The notes under the pieces were generated by a model, which did no database searches, had not been told where the DNA came from, and was given only the letters and a program-made list of their open reading frames with translations. A stretch of DNA of 64,000 nucleotides from Streptomyces hilarionis (lineage in GTDB: Bacteria > Actinomycetota > Actinomycetes > Streptomycetales > Streptomycetaceae): positions 62,001 through 126,000 of the forward strand of contig NZ_JAHHIT010000002.1 in the NCBI RefSeq assembly GCF_024539675.1, written 5' to 3'. Positions within the stretch are counted from its first letter, which is position 1. Every line of letters starts with the position of its first letter. This document shows positions 25,301-33,189 of the stretch, piece after piece. Position numbers and translations under genes: made by a program.

Positions 25301-25747
25301 CTTGGACGGCATGTCCTGTGCGGCGGCGTCGAAGGCGTCGGCGGCGTCGTCGGTGGCCTTGCGGGACGACGTGACCGTGGCGTCGTCCTTCTTGCCGGCC
25401 AGCAGGGGCGCGGCGGAGACGTCGCGTTCCTTGTAGAGGGCGTCGCCGTAGCTCAGCGCGGCCCGCACCAGGCGCGCGGTGTTCTCCGCGTCCTCGGCCT
25501 CCTGCCAGGTGTCGATCGAGCTCTTCACCTGGAAGCCGCCCATGACCAGGCCGACCACCACGGGTATGAGCAGGATCGCGTTCAGCCGGGTCGGTACCCG
25601 CCAGTTGCGCGGGGAGAGACGGCCGCCGCTCTTCGCGGGCGCGGCCGTCGGCTCCGAGCCGGGCGCAGGGGCGGTCGCCGCTCCGCGCGGCGGCGGGGTG
25701 AAGTTGCCCCGCGCCGCCGGCTCGGGACTTTTCTTGCTTCGCCTCAC
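22331..25747 (-). CDS. cvnA: Conservon sensor histidine-kinase-like protein (CvnA), left conservon
   Basis: A 1138-residue membrane sensor. After a Pro/Ala-rich cytoplasmic start come a membrane helix (about 56-72), a large extracytoplasmic nitrate/nitrite-sensing-like helical domain, a second helix (about 382-405), a HAMP-like linker and a GHKL ATPase domain with N box LLAELLENATTF (near 596), DKGIGLTAED and MGLFVVGRLS. A canonical phospho-accepting H box is not obvious. The last 400 residues are disordered, rich in Gln, Asn, Tyr and Gly, with tandem short repeats (GGLPQNDTF, GALPQNDAF) and a conserved terminal motif GLPRRVPKANLV shared with the paralogue. Confidence 0.92.
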   Translation of the reverse strand: MRRSKKSPEPAARGNFTPPPRGAATAPAPGSEPTAAPAKSGGRLSPRNWRVPTRLNAILLIPVVVGLVMGGFQVKSSIDTWQEAEDAENTARLVRAALSYGDALYKERDVSAAPLLAGKKDDATVTSSRKATDDAADAFDAAAQDMPSKPGLERRLKLFRVTETKLPALRAAAYSSKLTGVQTEEGYTQVAHPLMEFSNELGLGTGNITSYGRTVYAISLTKAALSLERSIGMHLLIKPGPQDTDFAKQKVSLSSYAYLEGIAVEEYIGGGTEADAKRLEDATAKIKSDGAALAAEQKQKDPDYVPPPSDPTTMVGAISTMETKSGAERAGLAEKGISKENWWAVTTLKYDAYRQIESDMADKAVTEASDIAADAKTSAIITGAAVVVALLLAFILAGAVARQMSRAMRQLRNAAFGIAEQRLPMLVDQLSRTDPGRVDTRVQAIPITTTDEIGEVARAFDQVHREAVRLAAEQALLRGNINAIFTNLSRRNQSLIEGQLTLITDLENNEADPDQLENLFRLDHLATRMRRNGENLLVLAGEEPGRRWDQPVPLVDVLRAASSEVEQYERIELSGVPEAEIHGRAVTDLVHLLAELLENATTFSSPQTKVRVTATRLPDGRVMIEIHDKGIGLTAEDFADINHKLANPPTVDAAISQRMGLFVVGRLSDRHGIRVQLRPSGEQAGTTSLVMLPDAITHGGGGEQQQSRDDFTVSQIIPEQQQQQNFGGEDFNTGLPMRTAAELGFDDSRYEVPDDIRELDPVGRSLLREERRAALETPAEQQAQQEQQAQQQQAGQPGQQQPGQNGQRGQQQPTEAASYGEGFDAPQRSEYDAGHNGYDPASNGARGGYDAHATGYADLPGSFDQQTAYEEQQRPAYDDQYFGQNGGLPQNDTFSTNGALPQNDAFASNGGYPDPAYAEPAQPVREERPTPSAGASEGFQPYEEQQSYQDDWPQQNGGTNGYQNGYPDQYAPEAESVQAADAGEQNRVGFDRPGPASSAPHALTEAGLPRRGSTASGANGTRPAKQQEAPATSSENGGGSDVWRSANDERWHQASALKRPKAGGVTSSGLPRRVPKANLVEGAAENTPQGGPQVSRAPEDVRGRLSNLRRGVQRGRNAGSSETNGQGFGSDSTYNQER

Positions 25748-26123
25748 TCGACCAACAACCTCTCGGCGGTCGGCACCTTCGTCGTGCCGCAGTGTCTCAG
25801 AGCCCGGTCAGCCATCGACCATGAGTACGTCATTGACTATTGGGCAGTTCAGGCATTCCAGCACGACGACCAGTCCTCTTCCAAACATGGGAAAGAATGG
25901 GTTCGGCGTGATGTAAACCCCAGATAAAACGGTCAAAAAGAACGAGCCCCGCCAAAAGACGGGGCCTTCGTGCGCACAGTGAGACCGAGCGACCGCGACG
26001 CGTGGCGGTTCCCGTCGATTCCTCTGCCGAAACGTTATGAACACCGGAGCCGGCCGTGTCAAAGGCCACAGCCGGCTCCGAAGCGTCTACGACAACCGCC
26101 GTAGAGGCCGATGTTGTGGAAAG
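25748..26123 (-). other. Intergenic region between the two conservons
   Basis: 376 bases without a gene. The left part should hold the promoter of the left conservon and is AT-rich for this genome (a TTTACATC stretch on the minus strand near 25910). A short hairpin, GCCCCG/CGGGGC (25946-25951 with 25960-25965), and a stronger terminator at 26045-26080 follow. The left conservon is therefore probably transcribed separately from the right one. Confidence 0.6.
26045..26080 (-). terminator. Terminator after the right conservon
   Basis: Perfect 10-bp inverted repeat CGGAGCCGGC / GCCGGCTCCG (26045-26054 with 26071-26080), 44 bases past the cvnD stop at 26124 on the minus strand. Confidence 0.65.
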
Positions 26124-26699
26124 TTACCGCAGTCGTGCCATGAGCGCGTGCTCGACCAGCGTGATCAGTGCGCTCTTGGCGTCCGAGCGGTGCCGGGCGT
26201 CCGTCGTGATGATCGGGGTGTCCGGGCCGATCTGGAGCGCCTCGCGCACCTCTTCGGGCTGGTAGGGCTGCTGACCGTCGAAGCCGTTGAGGGCCACGAC
26301 GAACGGCAGGCCGCTGTTCTCGAAGTAGTCGACCGCCGGGAAGCAGTCGGCCAGCCGCCGCGTGTCCACCAGCACCACGGCGCCGATCGCGCCGCGCACC
26401 AGGTCGTCCCACATGAACCAGAAACGGTCCTGGCCGGGCGTGCCGAACAGGTAGAGGATCAGGTCCTGGTCGAGCGTGATGCGGCCGAAGTCCATGGCCA
26501 CCGTGGTGGTGGTCTTGTCCCCGGTGTGGGTGAGGTCGTCGATGCCCGCGCTCGCGGACGTCATGACGGCCTCCGTGCGCAGCGGGTTGATCTCGGAGAC
26601 GGCGCCCACGAACGTGGTCTTGCCCACGCCGAAGCCGCCCGCCACCACGATCTTCGCGGAGGTGGTGGCCCGCCCTCCGTCAGAGCTTGCGAAGTCCAC
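26124..26699 (-). CDS. cvnD: Conservon small Ras-like GTPase (CvnD), right conservon
   Basis: A 191-residue paralogue of the GTPase at 20661, with the same P-loop (GGFGVGKTT), switch-II (LFGTPGQDRFWF) and LNGFDGQQ motif. The differences are mostly in the N-terminal ten residues and in the NQPYNPDEV versus QQPYQPEEV helix. The GTG start overlaps cvnC by 20 bases. Such near-identity implies a recent duplication or gene conversion, and possibly exchange of partners between the two conservons. Confidence 0.93.
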   Translation of the reverse strand: MDFASSDGGRATTSAKIVVAGGFGVGKTTFVGAVSEINPLRTEAVMTSASAGIDDLTHTGDKTTTTVAMDFGRITLDQDLILYLFGTPGQDRFWFMWDDLVRGAIGAVVLVDTRRLADCFPAVDYFENSGLPFVVALNGFDGQQPYQPEEVREALQIGPDTPIITTDARHRSDAKSALITLVEHALMARLR

Positions 26700-27078
26700 T
26701 GAGCACCCTTTCGAGCAGCGTCACGTCAGGTGCGCCGCCGTTGTTCTCGTCGCCGCCCGGCTGGTGGATGGCCACCAGGCCGGCCTCGGCGAGGTCCGCG
26801 ACGAGGATCCGAGCCACGCCCAGCGGCATGGCCAGCAGCGCCGACACCTCGGCGACCGACTTCACCTCACGGCACAGGTGGCAGATGCGCTGGTGCTCGG
26901 GAAGCAGCCCCATGAGCGCTGCCGGGTCGGCCGTGGTGCTGATCAGCGCCTCGATGGCGAGCTGATAGCGCGGCCGGGTCCGGCCACCGGTCATCGCGTA
27001 CGGACGCACCAGCGGCTGGTCGCCCTCATCCCCGTACGGCTCCGCGTACGGGTCATGATGGGCGGTGGGCGGGGTCAT
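26680..27078 (-). CDS. cvnC: Conservon DUF742 protein (CvnC), right conservon
   Basis: A 132-residue DUF742 protein with the same core as the left copy (LVRPYAMTGGRTRPRYQLAIEAL, ICHLCREVKSVAEVSALL, LGVARILVADLAEAGLV). I start at the ATG at 27078 (MTPPTAHHDPYAE) because GGAGGATCC precedes it; the open frame upstream to 27252 has no family similarity. The disordered N-terminal tail is only about 25 residues, much shorter than in the left paralogue. Confidence 0.92.
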   Translation of the reverse strand: MTPPTAHHDPYAEPYGDEGDQPLVRPYAMTGGRTRPRYQLAIEALISTTADPAALMGLLPEHQRICHLCREVKSVAEVSALLAMPLGVARILVADLAEAGLVAIHQPGGDENNGGAPDVTLLERVLSGLRKL

Positions 27079-27190
27079 GGATCCTCCGGGCGGGACAGCA
27101 TTCTCGGATTGTCGTGCCGTCCGTCTGGGCCGGTGGGGGGATTGTGTCGGCCGGACGGTGATTTCGTGAGGCGGGTGGTACGCGGGCGGG

Positions 27191-27613
27191 TCAGTGGAGC
27201 AGACTGCCCTGGAGCTCGGCGCGCAGATCGGGCGTGAGGACCGCGCCCGCACGATCGACGAGGAGCGCCATCTCGTAACCGACGAGGCCGATGTCGCACT
27301 CGGGGTGCGCGAGCACGGCGAGCGACGAGCCGTCCGAGACGGACATGAGGAAGAGGAACCCTCGTTCCATCTCGACGACGGTCTGCGCCACGCTGCCGCC
27401 CTCGAAGATCCGGGACGCGCCGGCGGTCAGCGAGGTGAGTCCCGACGCGACGGCCGCCAGCTGGTCGGCACGGTCGCGCGGGAAGCCCTCGGACATCGCG
27501 AGCAGGAGCCCGTCGGCGGAGACCACGACGGTGTGGGACACCCCTGGGGTGTTGTCCACGAAGTTGGTGATCAACCAGTTCAGGTTCTGTGCTGCCTGGC
27601 TCATCTGGCTCAA
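27191..27613 (-). CDS. cvnB: Conservon roadblock/LC7 protein (CvnB), right conservon
   Basis: A 140-residue roadblock/LC7 protein almost identical to the one at 21907. The start is TTG (TTG-AGC-CAG-ATG), directly abutting the cvnA stop codon with AGGAG upstream, so translation is probably coupled to cvnA. It is separated from cvnC by 112 bases, a larger gap than elsewhere in the operon. Confidence 0.92.
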   Translation of the reverse strand: MSQMSQAAQNLNWLITNFVDNTPGVSHTVVVSADGLLLAMSEGFPRDRADQLAAVASGLTSLTAGASRIFEGGSVAQTVVEMERGFLFLMSVSDGSSLAVLAHPECDIGLVGYEMALLVDRAGAVLTPDLRAELQGSLLH

Positions 27614-30600
27614 CTAACGCTCCTGCTGGTGAGTGGGGCTGGGGAAGCTGCCGGTCTGGGGGCCGTTGCCGGCCTGTCGACCCTGTGCGATGCCCCGACG
27701 GAGATTGGTCAGCCGGCCGCGTACGTCGTCAGGCGCACGCGAGACCTGCGGACCGCTTTGGTGCTGTTGCTGCTGAGCCGTGCCCGGGACGAGGTTCGCC
27801 CGCGGTACCCGGCGCGGCAGACCGGAGGTGGTGACGCCGCCCGCGGCCGGCTGCCTGACGCGCTCGGCCTGCCGGACGAGTTCGTCGTTCGGCGAGGTGC
27901 GCCAGGAAGCACTGGCGGCAGCGGGACGCTGGGGTGCGGCCGGAACCGGCTGCTGCTGTTGCGGCTGCTGAGGCTGCTGCGCCTCGGGAGCCGTGCCGCC
28001 CGCCTGCTGACCGTGGAACCAGTTGGTCTCCAGCGTGTCGTACAGGGGGGTGCGGCCATCGCCCGGGCCGGCCGGCGGCAGTGCCTCCGGCTGGGCCGGA
28101 GCACCGTAGCCGCCGGACTGCGGAGCGGCGTACCGGCCCGCGGCCGAGGGGTCCTGGCGGTCGGGCAGCGCGTGCTGCCCGGTGGCGGAGCCCTCGTAGC
28201 CGGGAGCGGCGAACTGGCCGGTGGAGCCGTTGTCGTAGGCCTGCGGGGCGAACTGGTTCGGGTTCGCCGGAGCGTTCTGCCCGTTCGGGGCGCCGAAGAC
28301 GTCGGAGCGGGTGAAGCCGTTGCCGTCCGCACGACCGGTCGTGCCGGGCCGCTCGAACTGGCCGCCGTCCTGCCGACCGTTCGCACCGCCCGTGCCGTTC
28401 AGGCCGGGGCGCGGGAACTGGCCCGTGTCCTGCCGTCCGTCGTAGCCGCCCTGCGGGGCGGACACGGCCGGGAACTGGCCCGTGCCGTGCACGCCGTTCG
28501 CCACCGGACGGCCGAAGTCGGCGGGGCCCGCCGGGCCCTGGCGCTCGTCCGCCCGCGGGATGGCGGGTATCTCGGCGGTGGCGCCGGGACCCTGGCGGTC
28601 GTCGATGCGCGGCATGCGCGAGGTCTGCGCGACGTCCGGCTCCTCGTGGCCGCGCGGGGCGTCCAACGGGGTGCGCGGCACCGGCGGCTGGGCGTTCTCG
28701 TCGCCCCAGCTGGTGACGCGCGGCTGCGCGTTGCCGCCGGGCAGCTCGGCGCGCGGACCACCGCGCGGCGGCAGCTGCGGCTGACGGCCGCGGCCGCCCT
28801 GCTCGTTCTTGGCGCCCCGCTGCTGCGGCGGACGTCCACCGCCGAACATGTCCGTGCCCTGCGTCCCCGTGCCGGCGGCCTGCAGACCCTGCGGCGCGCC
28901 CGGCGCCTGGCCGCCGAAGCCGGCCGGAGCCGGCCGGCCCTGCTGGGGGGAGTGCCCGGGCTGCTGCGGTCCGCGCGGCGGCTGTCCGCCGGGACGGCCA
29001 CCGCCGTCACGGCCGGGCAGCGCGGCCCGCGCGCCCTGGCCGCCGGCGAGCCGGCCGCCCCCGCCGGAACCGGCGCCGAGAGCGCCGCCGCCGTTCGGGG
29101 CGCCCGCGCCGAGCGCGCCGCCCTGCGAGCCGTTCTGGCGCCGCGCGGCGGCGACGCCCGCGGCGGCCTGCGCGGCGGCGGGGCCGCCCGCGGTACCGCC
29201 CTGGCCGGGCTTGGGCTGGGGCTTCTTGCCGCCCTGGGCGACGTCCACGGGCAGCATGACCAGCGCGGTCGTGCCGCCGGAGTCGGAGGGGCGCAGCTGG
29301 ATGCGGATGCCGTGACGCTGCGACAGCCGGCCGACCACGAACAGACCCATGCGCCGGGAGACCGACACGTCCACGGTCGGCGGCGACGCGAGCCGCTCGT
29401 TGATCGCGGCGAGGTCCTCGGGGGACAGGCCGATGCCGGTGTCGTGGATCTCGATCAGCACCCGGCCGTCGGGCAGGGCGTGACCGGTGACCTTGACCTT
29501 CGTCTGCGGGGAGGAGAACGAGGTGGCGTTCTCCAGCAGCTCGGCGAGGAGGTGCACGAGGTCGTTGACGACCCGGCCGGCCACTTCGGTGGTCGGCACC
29601 GAGGAGAGCTCGATGCGCTCGTACTGCTCCACCTCGGAGGCGGCGGCGCGCAGGACGTCGACCAGCGGGACCGGTCGGGTCCAGCGCCGGCCGGGCTCCT
29701 CGCCCGCGAGGACGAGGAGGTTCTCGCCGTTACGGCGCATGCGGGTCGCGAGGTGGTCGAGCTTGAAGAGCGAGGACAGCTGGTCCGGGTCGGCCTCGCG
29801 GGACTCCAGTTCGGAGATGAGCGAGAGCTGACGCTGGATGAGGCCCTGGGAGCGACGCGAGAGGTTGGTGAACATCGCGTTGACGTTGCCCCGCAGCAGG
29901 GCCTGCTCGGCGGCGAGGCGGACCGCCTCGCGGTGCACGTCGTCGAAGGCCGCGGCCACCTGGCCGATCTCGTCCCGGGAGTGCACACCGACCGACTCCA
30001 CGGACGTGTCGACGTCCTGCGGGTCGGACTCGGACAGCTGCTTGACCAGCTCGGGCAGCCGGTCCTGGGCGACCTTGGTGGCGGTCTCCTGGAGGCGGCG
30101 CAGCGAGCGGATCATGGACCGGGCGACGACGAACGCGCCGACCAGCGAGACGCCGAGCACGAGCAGGATGAGCGCACCGGAGATGATCGCCTCGCGCTCG
30201 GACGCGGAGCGCAGCTCACGCGCCTTCTGCTCCATGTCCTCGAGCAGCGTGTGCTCGATGTTGTTCATCTGCTTGATCTTGGTCGTGCTGTCGTCGATCC
30301 AGTCACGGTAGGAGCGCTTGTCCAGCGACTGAAGACCCGTGGCGGAGCCGAGCGCCCGGTCGGCGTAGGTGTTGGCCTCCTCGATGACCGGGTTGCCCTT
30401 GTCGATGGGCTGGAGCAGTTCGTCGGCGCCCTCGTTGCCGTAGATGCTGCGGAAACTCGAGAGCTCGGACTGCTGGTTGTCGAGCGCGGCCTGGCCGTAC
30501 TGGCGGTCGTTCTCGGTAAGCTTGCCGGTGGTGGCGTTGCCCACGGGCAGCGCCGCCGCGAGCACGGCGCGCTGGACCGAGGCGTACTCCTGGGCCGCGG

Positions 30601-31387
30601 AGAAGGCGGCCAGGGCACGCGTGCGCTGGATCATCTCCGGGTTGCTCGTGGCCTGCGCCATGTCCTGGGACAGGTCGAGCAGGCTCGTGATCAGACGGTG
30701 GTAGGCCTCGACCGTCTGGGTGGAGTTGCCCGGCTCCGCGTAGGCGGTGGTGCGGATCTTGGCGAGGTTGCCGAGGTCGGCCAGCAGGCCGACGAGGCTG
30801 TCGCGGACGCCCTCGAGGTCGCCGTCCGCACTGGCGGTGTCGATCCCCTCGGAGGCGTCCTGGAAGGCGACCAGGGCCTTGTCGGTCTTCTGCCGGTAGC
30901 CCGTGACGCCGAAGTCGGTCCCCTTGCTGCCGTGCGACAGCGGGCCGGCCGAGTTGTCGCGCTCGTCCTGGAGCCGGTCGGCCAGCGTGGTCGCCTGCTT
31001 GGTCATGTCCGTCAGCAGTTTCATGTTGTCGAGCTGCTGGATGTCGTCCATGGACTGGTTGATGCGCACCGCGCCCAGCGTGGTGGCCGCGACCACCGGC
31101 AGGGTGAGCAGCGCCACCAGACGGGTGGAGATGCGCCAGTTGCGCAGCGCCACGCGCGAGCCGGGACCGGGGGGACCGGTCGGCGGCTTCGCCGTCGGGG
31201 TCGGGGGAGGAGAACTCGGCGACGCGGACGCGCCGGGGCGCCCGGGGCGCTCACCGCCGTCGCCGGACGCGGCCGGGCCCGGGTTCTGGGCGTGCTGGGG
31301 CGAGGAGCCGACTGCCATCGGGCCAGTCCCGCCGTGCGGCTCCGGCTCGGCCGAAGCGCTGCCATCCCTCTTGAAACGTCCCTGCAC
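27614..31387 (-). CDS. cvnA: Conservon sensor histidine-kinase-like protein (CvnA), right conservon
   Basis: A 1257-residue paralogue of the left CvnA: a long Pro/Gly-rich cytoplasmic start, membrane helices near 90-108 and 397-422 flanking a helical sensor domain, HAMP-like linker, and GHKL domain with LLAELLENATSF (near 617), DTGIGLSPED and MGLFVVGRLS. Sensor domains of the two copies differ strongly while the ATPase regions are close, so they probably sense different signals. The 450-residue tail is disordered with repeated GQF-x-P units (TGQFPRPG, GGQFERPG, TGQFAAPG) and ends with the shared motif GLPRRVPRANLV and a basic helix. Confidence 0.92.
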   Translation of the reverse strand: MQGRFKRDGSASAEPEPHGGTGPMAVGSSPQHAQNPGPAASGDGGERPGRPGASASPSSPPPTPTAKPPTGPPGPGSRVALRNWRISTRLVALLTLPVVAATTLGAVRINQSMDDIQQLDNMKLLTDMTKQATTLADRLQDERDNSAGPLSHGSKGTDFGVTGYRQKTDKALVAFQDASEGIDTASADGDLEGVRDSLVGLLADLGNLAKIRTTAYAEPGNSTQTVEAYHRLITSLLDLSQDMAQATSNPEMIQRTRALAAFSAAQEYASVQRAVLAAALPVGNATTGKLTENDRQYGQAALDNQQSELSSFRSIYGNEGADELLQPIDKGNPVIEEANTYADRALGSATGLQSLDKRSYRDWIDDSTTKIKQMNNIEHTLLEDMEQKARELRSASEREAIISGALILLVLGVSLVGAFVVARSMIRSLRRLQETATKVAQDRLPELVKQLSESDPQDVDTSVESVGVHSRDEIGQVAAAFDDVHREAVRLAAEQALLRGNVNAMFTNLSRRSQGLIQRQLSLISELESREADPDQLSSLFKLDHLATRMRRNGENLLVLAGEEPGRRWTRPVPLVDVLRAAASEVEQYERIELSSVPTTEVAGRVVNDLVHLLAELLENATSFSSPQTKVKVTGHALPDGRVLIEIHDTGIGLSPEDLAAINERLASPPTVDVSVSRRMGLFVVGRLSQRHGIRIQLRPSDSGGTTALVMLPVDVAQGGKKPQPKPGQGGTAGGPAAAQAAAGVAAARRQNGSQGGALGAGAPNGGGALGAGSGGGGRLAGGQGARAALPGRDGGGRPGGQPPRGPQQPGHSPQQGRPAPAGFGGQAPGAPQGLQAAGTGTQGTDMFGGGRPPQQRGAKNEQGGRGRQPQLPPRGGPRAELPGGNAQPRVTSWGDENAQPPVPRTPLDAPRGHEEPDVAQTSRMPRIDDRQGPGATAEIPAIPRADERQGPAGPADFGRPVANGVHGTGQFPAVSAPQGGYDGRQDTGQFPRPGLNGTGGANGRQDGGQFERPGTTGRADGNGFTRSDVFGAPNGQNAPANPNQFAPQAYDNGSTGQFAAPGYEGSATGQHALPDRQDPSAAGRYAAPQSGGYGAPAQPEALPPAGPGDGRTPLYDTLETNWFHGQQAGGTAPEAQQPQQPQQQQPVPAAPQRPAAASASWRTSPNDELVRQAERVRQPAAGGVTTSGLPRRVPRANLVPGTAQQQQHQSGPQVSRAPDDVRGRLTNLRRGIAQGRQAGNGPQTGSFPSPTHQQER

Positions 31388-31992
31388 TAGCGTCGCAACC
31401 TCTGGACCAGGCGCCCTTCCGGATGAACGGAAGGACGGTGTCGGCGTGTGGAGGGGCGTCCTGAATTACGCCCCCCGAATGGTCGTGAGTACCGGCGCCG
31501 GCTCCCCCTGACCTTCGCCGCCACCGGGCGCTCTGACGCGCCCTTCGTGCGCCGGCTCGATCCCGCGGCGGTCCGAGGAATTCCAGCACAGTGCAGGATC
31601 TCCAACAAGGCCCGTTGGCCAGGCTGTGACATCCGTGACACGAAGTGAGGGTGACGTCACGGGATGTAGAAACCGATCCCACATAAGGCGGACATAAGAG
31701 GGCGAAGCCGCAGGGTGCAGCCGGTGTCCCAGTCGCCATGATCAGGAGCGGAATGGGGGCTTCAGGGGGTCAATGTCCGTTTCGTTGCAGTCGCTTGGGA
31801 AGCCGAATTGACCGTTTTACCCCTGGATTCGTGAGCAAACTCACACGGCGATCATGTGACCTTCACGCGTTCACCGGGATTCGCGTGTTTAGCCTGACGT
31901 TTTACAGGGATGGCAAATCCGACAAGCCGCGCCGAGGCGGAGGCCCTCGAAGGCCCCTTCGGCGCCCGGAGAAGACAGGGTCCAGTACACCA
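31388..31992. other. 605-base intergenic region upstream of the conservons
   Basis: No credible gene. It should contain the promoter of the right conservon (minus) and that of the small gene at 31993 (plus). One imperfect inverted repeat is visible (31629-31667). AT-rich patches at 31800-31910 (such as GACGTTTTACAGG) are plausible promoter sequence for the small gene. Confidence 0.6.
31629..31667. promoter_or_regulatory. Imperfect inverted repeat upstream of cvnA
   Basis: ACATCCGTGAC (31629-31639) and GTCACGGGATGT (31656-31667) are reverse complements except for one extra G, with GTGAC and TGACGTCA elements between. It lies about 240 bases upstream of the right cvnA start and may be a regulator site. 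Confidence 0.4.
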
Positions 31993-32181
31993 GTGAAGAC
32001 GACGACGATGTTCCACAAGATCGCCAACCCGCGGCGCACGACGCTGGCCCACCTCGCGGGCGCCGACGAACTGCAGCTCCCCGTGCAGCCGGAGCACTCC
32101 GTCGACCTCCCGGCCCAGACCGCCAACCCCCGGCGCACCATCCTCATGGAGGTTCCGGTCGCGGCCTCCGTGGCGCAGTAG
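31993..32181 (+). CDS. Small protein with duplicated ANPRRT motif (62 aa)
   Basis: A 62-residue protein of unknown function starting at GTG (VKTTTMFHK). It contains the motif ANPRRTTL near the start and ANPRRTIL near the end, separated by about 35 residues including QLPVQPEHSVDLPAQT. There are no cysteines, no signal peptide and no membrane segment. The ATG at 32008 is an alternative start. The codon pattern is normal for the genome, and a strong terminator follows, supporting a real gene. It is transcribed away from the conservons, and a link to them is only positional. Confidence 0.6.
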   Translation: MKTTTMFHKIANPRRTTLAHLAGADELQLPVQPEHSVDLPAQTANPRRTILMEVPVAASVAQ

Positions 32182-32318
32182 CCCCACCCGTCGCTCCACT
32201 CGATCCCCGTCGCTGTCCGTCGCCGCTCGTCGTGCGTCGCGCGCCGACGTCCGCCGATCTTCGTGGAGGGATACGGGCGTCGGCCGCCGAATGCTCAAGG
32301 CGGCCGTCCACCGATGTC

Positions 32319-32346
32319 AAGGGCGTCCCCGGCCGGGGACGCCCTT
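32319..32346 (+). terminator. Terminator after the small ANPRRT gene
   Basis: Perfect 12-bp stem (32319-32330 with 32335-32346) and GGCC tetraloop, located between the small gene and the FAH-family gene. Confidence 0.8.
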
Positions 32347-32403
32347 CCGCGTTAGCCTGGACCGTCACACTCCAGCCAGCTCAGTCAAGGGGCCAACCAA
32401 CCC

Positions 32404-33189
32404 GTGCGCATCGCCAGGTTCTCCATCGACGGGAACGTCGCCTTCGGCGCGGTCGAGGGCGACAAGCCGGACGAGCTCGTCCTCGACATCATCAAGGGCA
32501 TCCCGTTCACGGACTTCGAGCTCTCCGGCACCAAGGTGCCGCTGAACAAGGTCCGGCTGCTCCCGCCCGTGCTGCCCAACAAGGTCGTCGCCTTCGGCCG
32601 CAACTACGCCGAACACGCGCGCGAGCTGGGCAACGAGGTCCCGGACGCCCCGTTCGCCTTCTTCAAGCCGTCCACCTCGGTGATCGGCCCCGGCGACGCC
32701 ATCCAGTACCCGTCCTTCTCCGCGGAGGTCCACCACGAGGCCGAGCTCGCCGTGGTCATCGGCCGGCTGTGCCGCGAGGTCCCCCGCGAGCGCGTCAAGG
32801 ACGTGATCTTCGGATACACGTGCGCCAACGACGTCACCGCCCGCGACGTCCAGAAGCGCGAGAAGCAGTGGGCCCGGGCCAAGGGCTTCGACACCTCCTG
32901 CCCCCTGGGCCCCTGGGTGGAGACCGGCCTGGACCTCGAGACCGCGGGCGACCTCACCGTCCAGCTCACGGTCAACGGCGCCCAGCGGCAGCTCGGCCGC
33001 ACCAGCGAGATGATCCACTCCATCGAGGATCTGATCGTCAACATCACCGAGGCCATGACGCTGCTCCCCGGCGACGTGATCCTCACGGGCACCCCGGCAG
33101 GGGTAGGCCCCCTGGCTGTCGGCGACGAGGTCGCCGTCACCATCGAAGGCATCGGCACTCTCACCAACAAGGTTGTCAAGCGTGGCTAG
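32404..33189 (+). CDS. Fumarylacetoacetate hydrolase family protein
   Basis: A 261-residue FAH-superfamily enzyme (hydrolases, isomerases and oxaloacetate decarboxylases). The metal site is visible as [12 protein letters not shown] and [14 protein letters not shown], followed by [13 protein letters not shown] and the [18 protein letters not shown] loop. The precise substrate cannot be assigned; housekeeping versions in actinobacteria often act as acylpyruvate hydrolases. It starts at a GTG and its last 8 bases overlap the gltX start, so the two genes are translationally coupled. Confidence 0.9.
   Translation: MRIARFSIDGNVAFGAVEGDKPDELVLDIIKGIPFTDFELSGTKVPLNKVRLLPPVLPNKVVAFGRNYAEHARELGNEVPDAPFAFFKPSTSVIGPGDAIQYPSFSAEVHHEAELAVVIGRLCREVPRERVKDVIFGYTCANDVTARDVQKREKQWARAKGFDTSCPLGPWVETGLDLETAGDLTVQLTVNGAQRQLGRTSEMIHSIEDLIVNITEAMTLLPGDVILTGTPAGVGPLAVGDEVAVTIEGIGTLTNKVVKRG

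Noticed and set aside
27194-31390. A 1398-codon plus-strand frame across the right conservon
   Set aside because: Shadow of cvnB and cvnA, whose domains and start/stop couplings are unmistakable on the minus strand.
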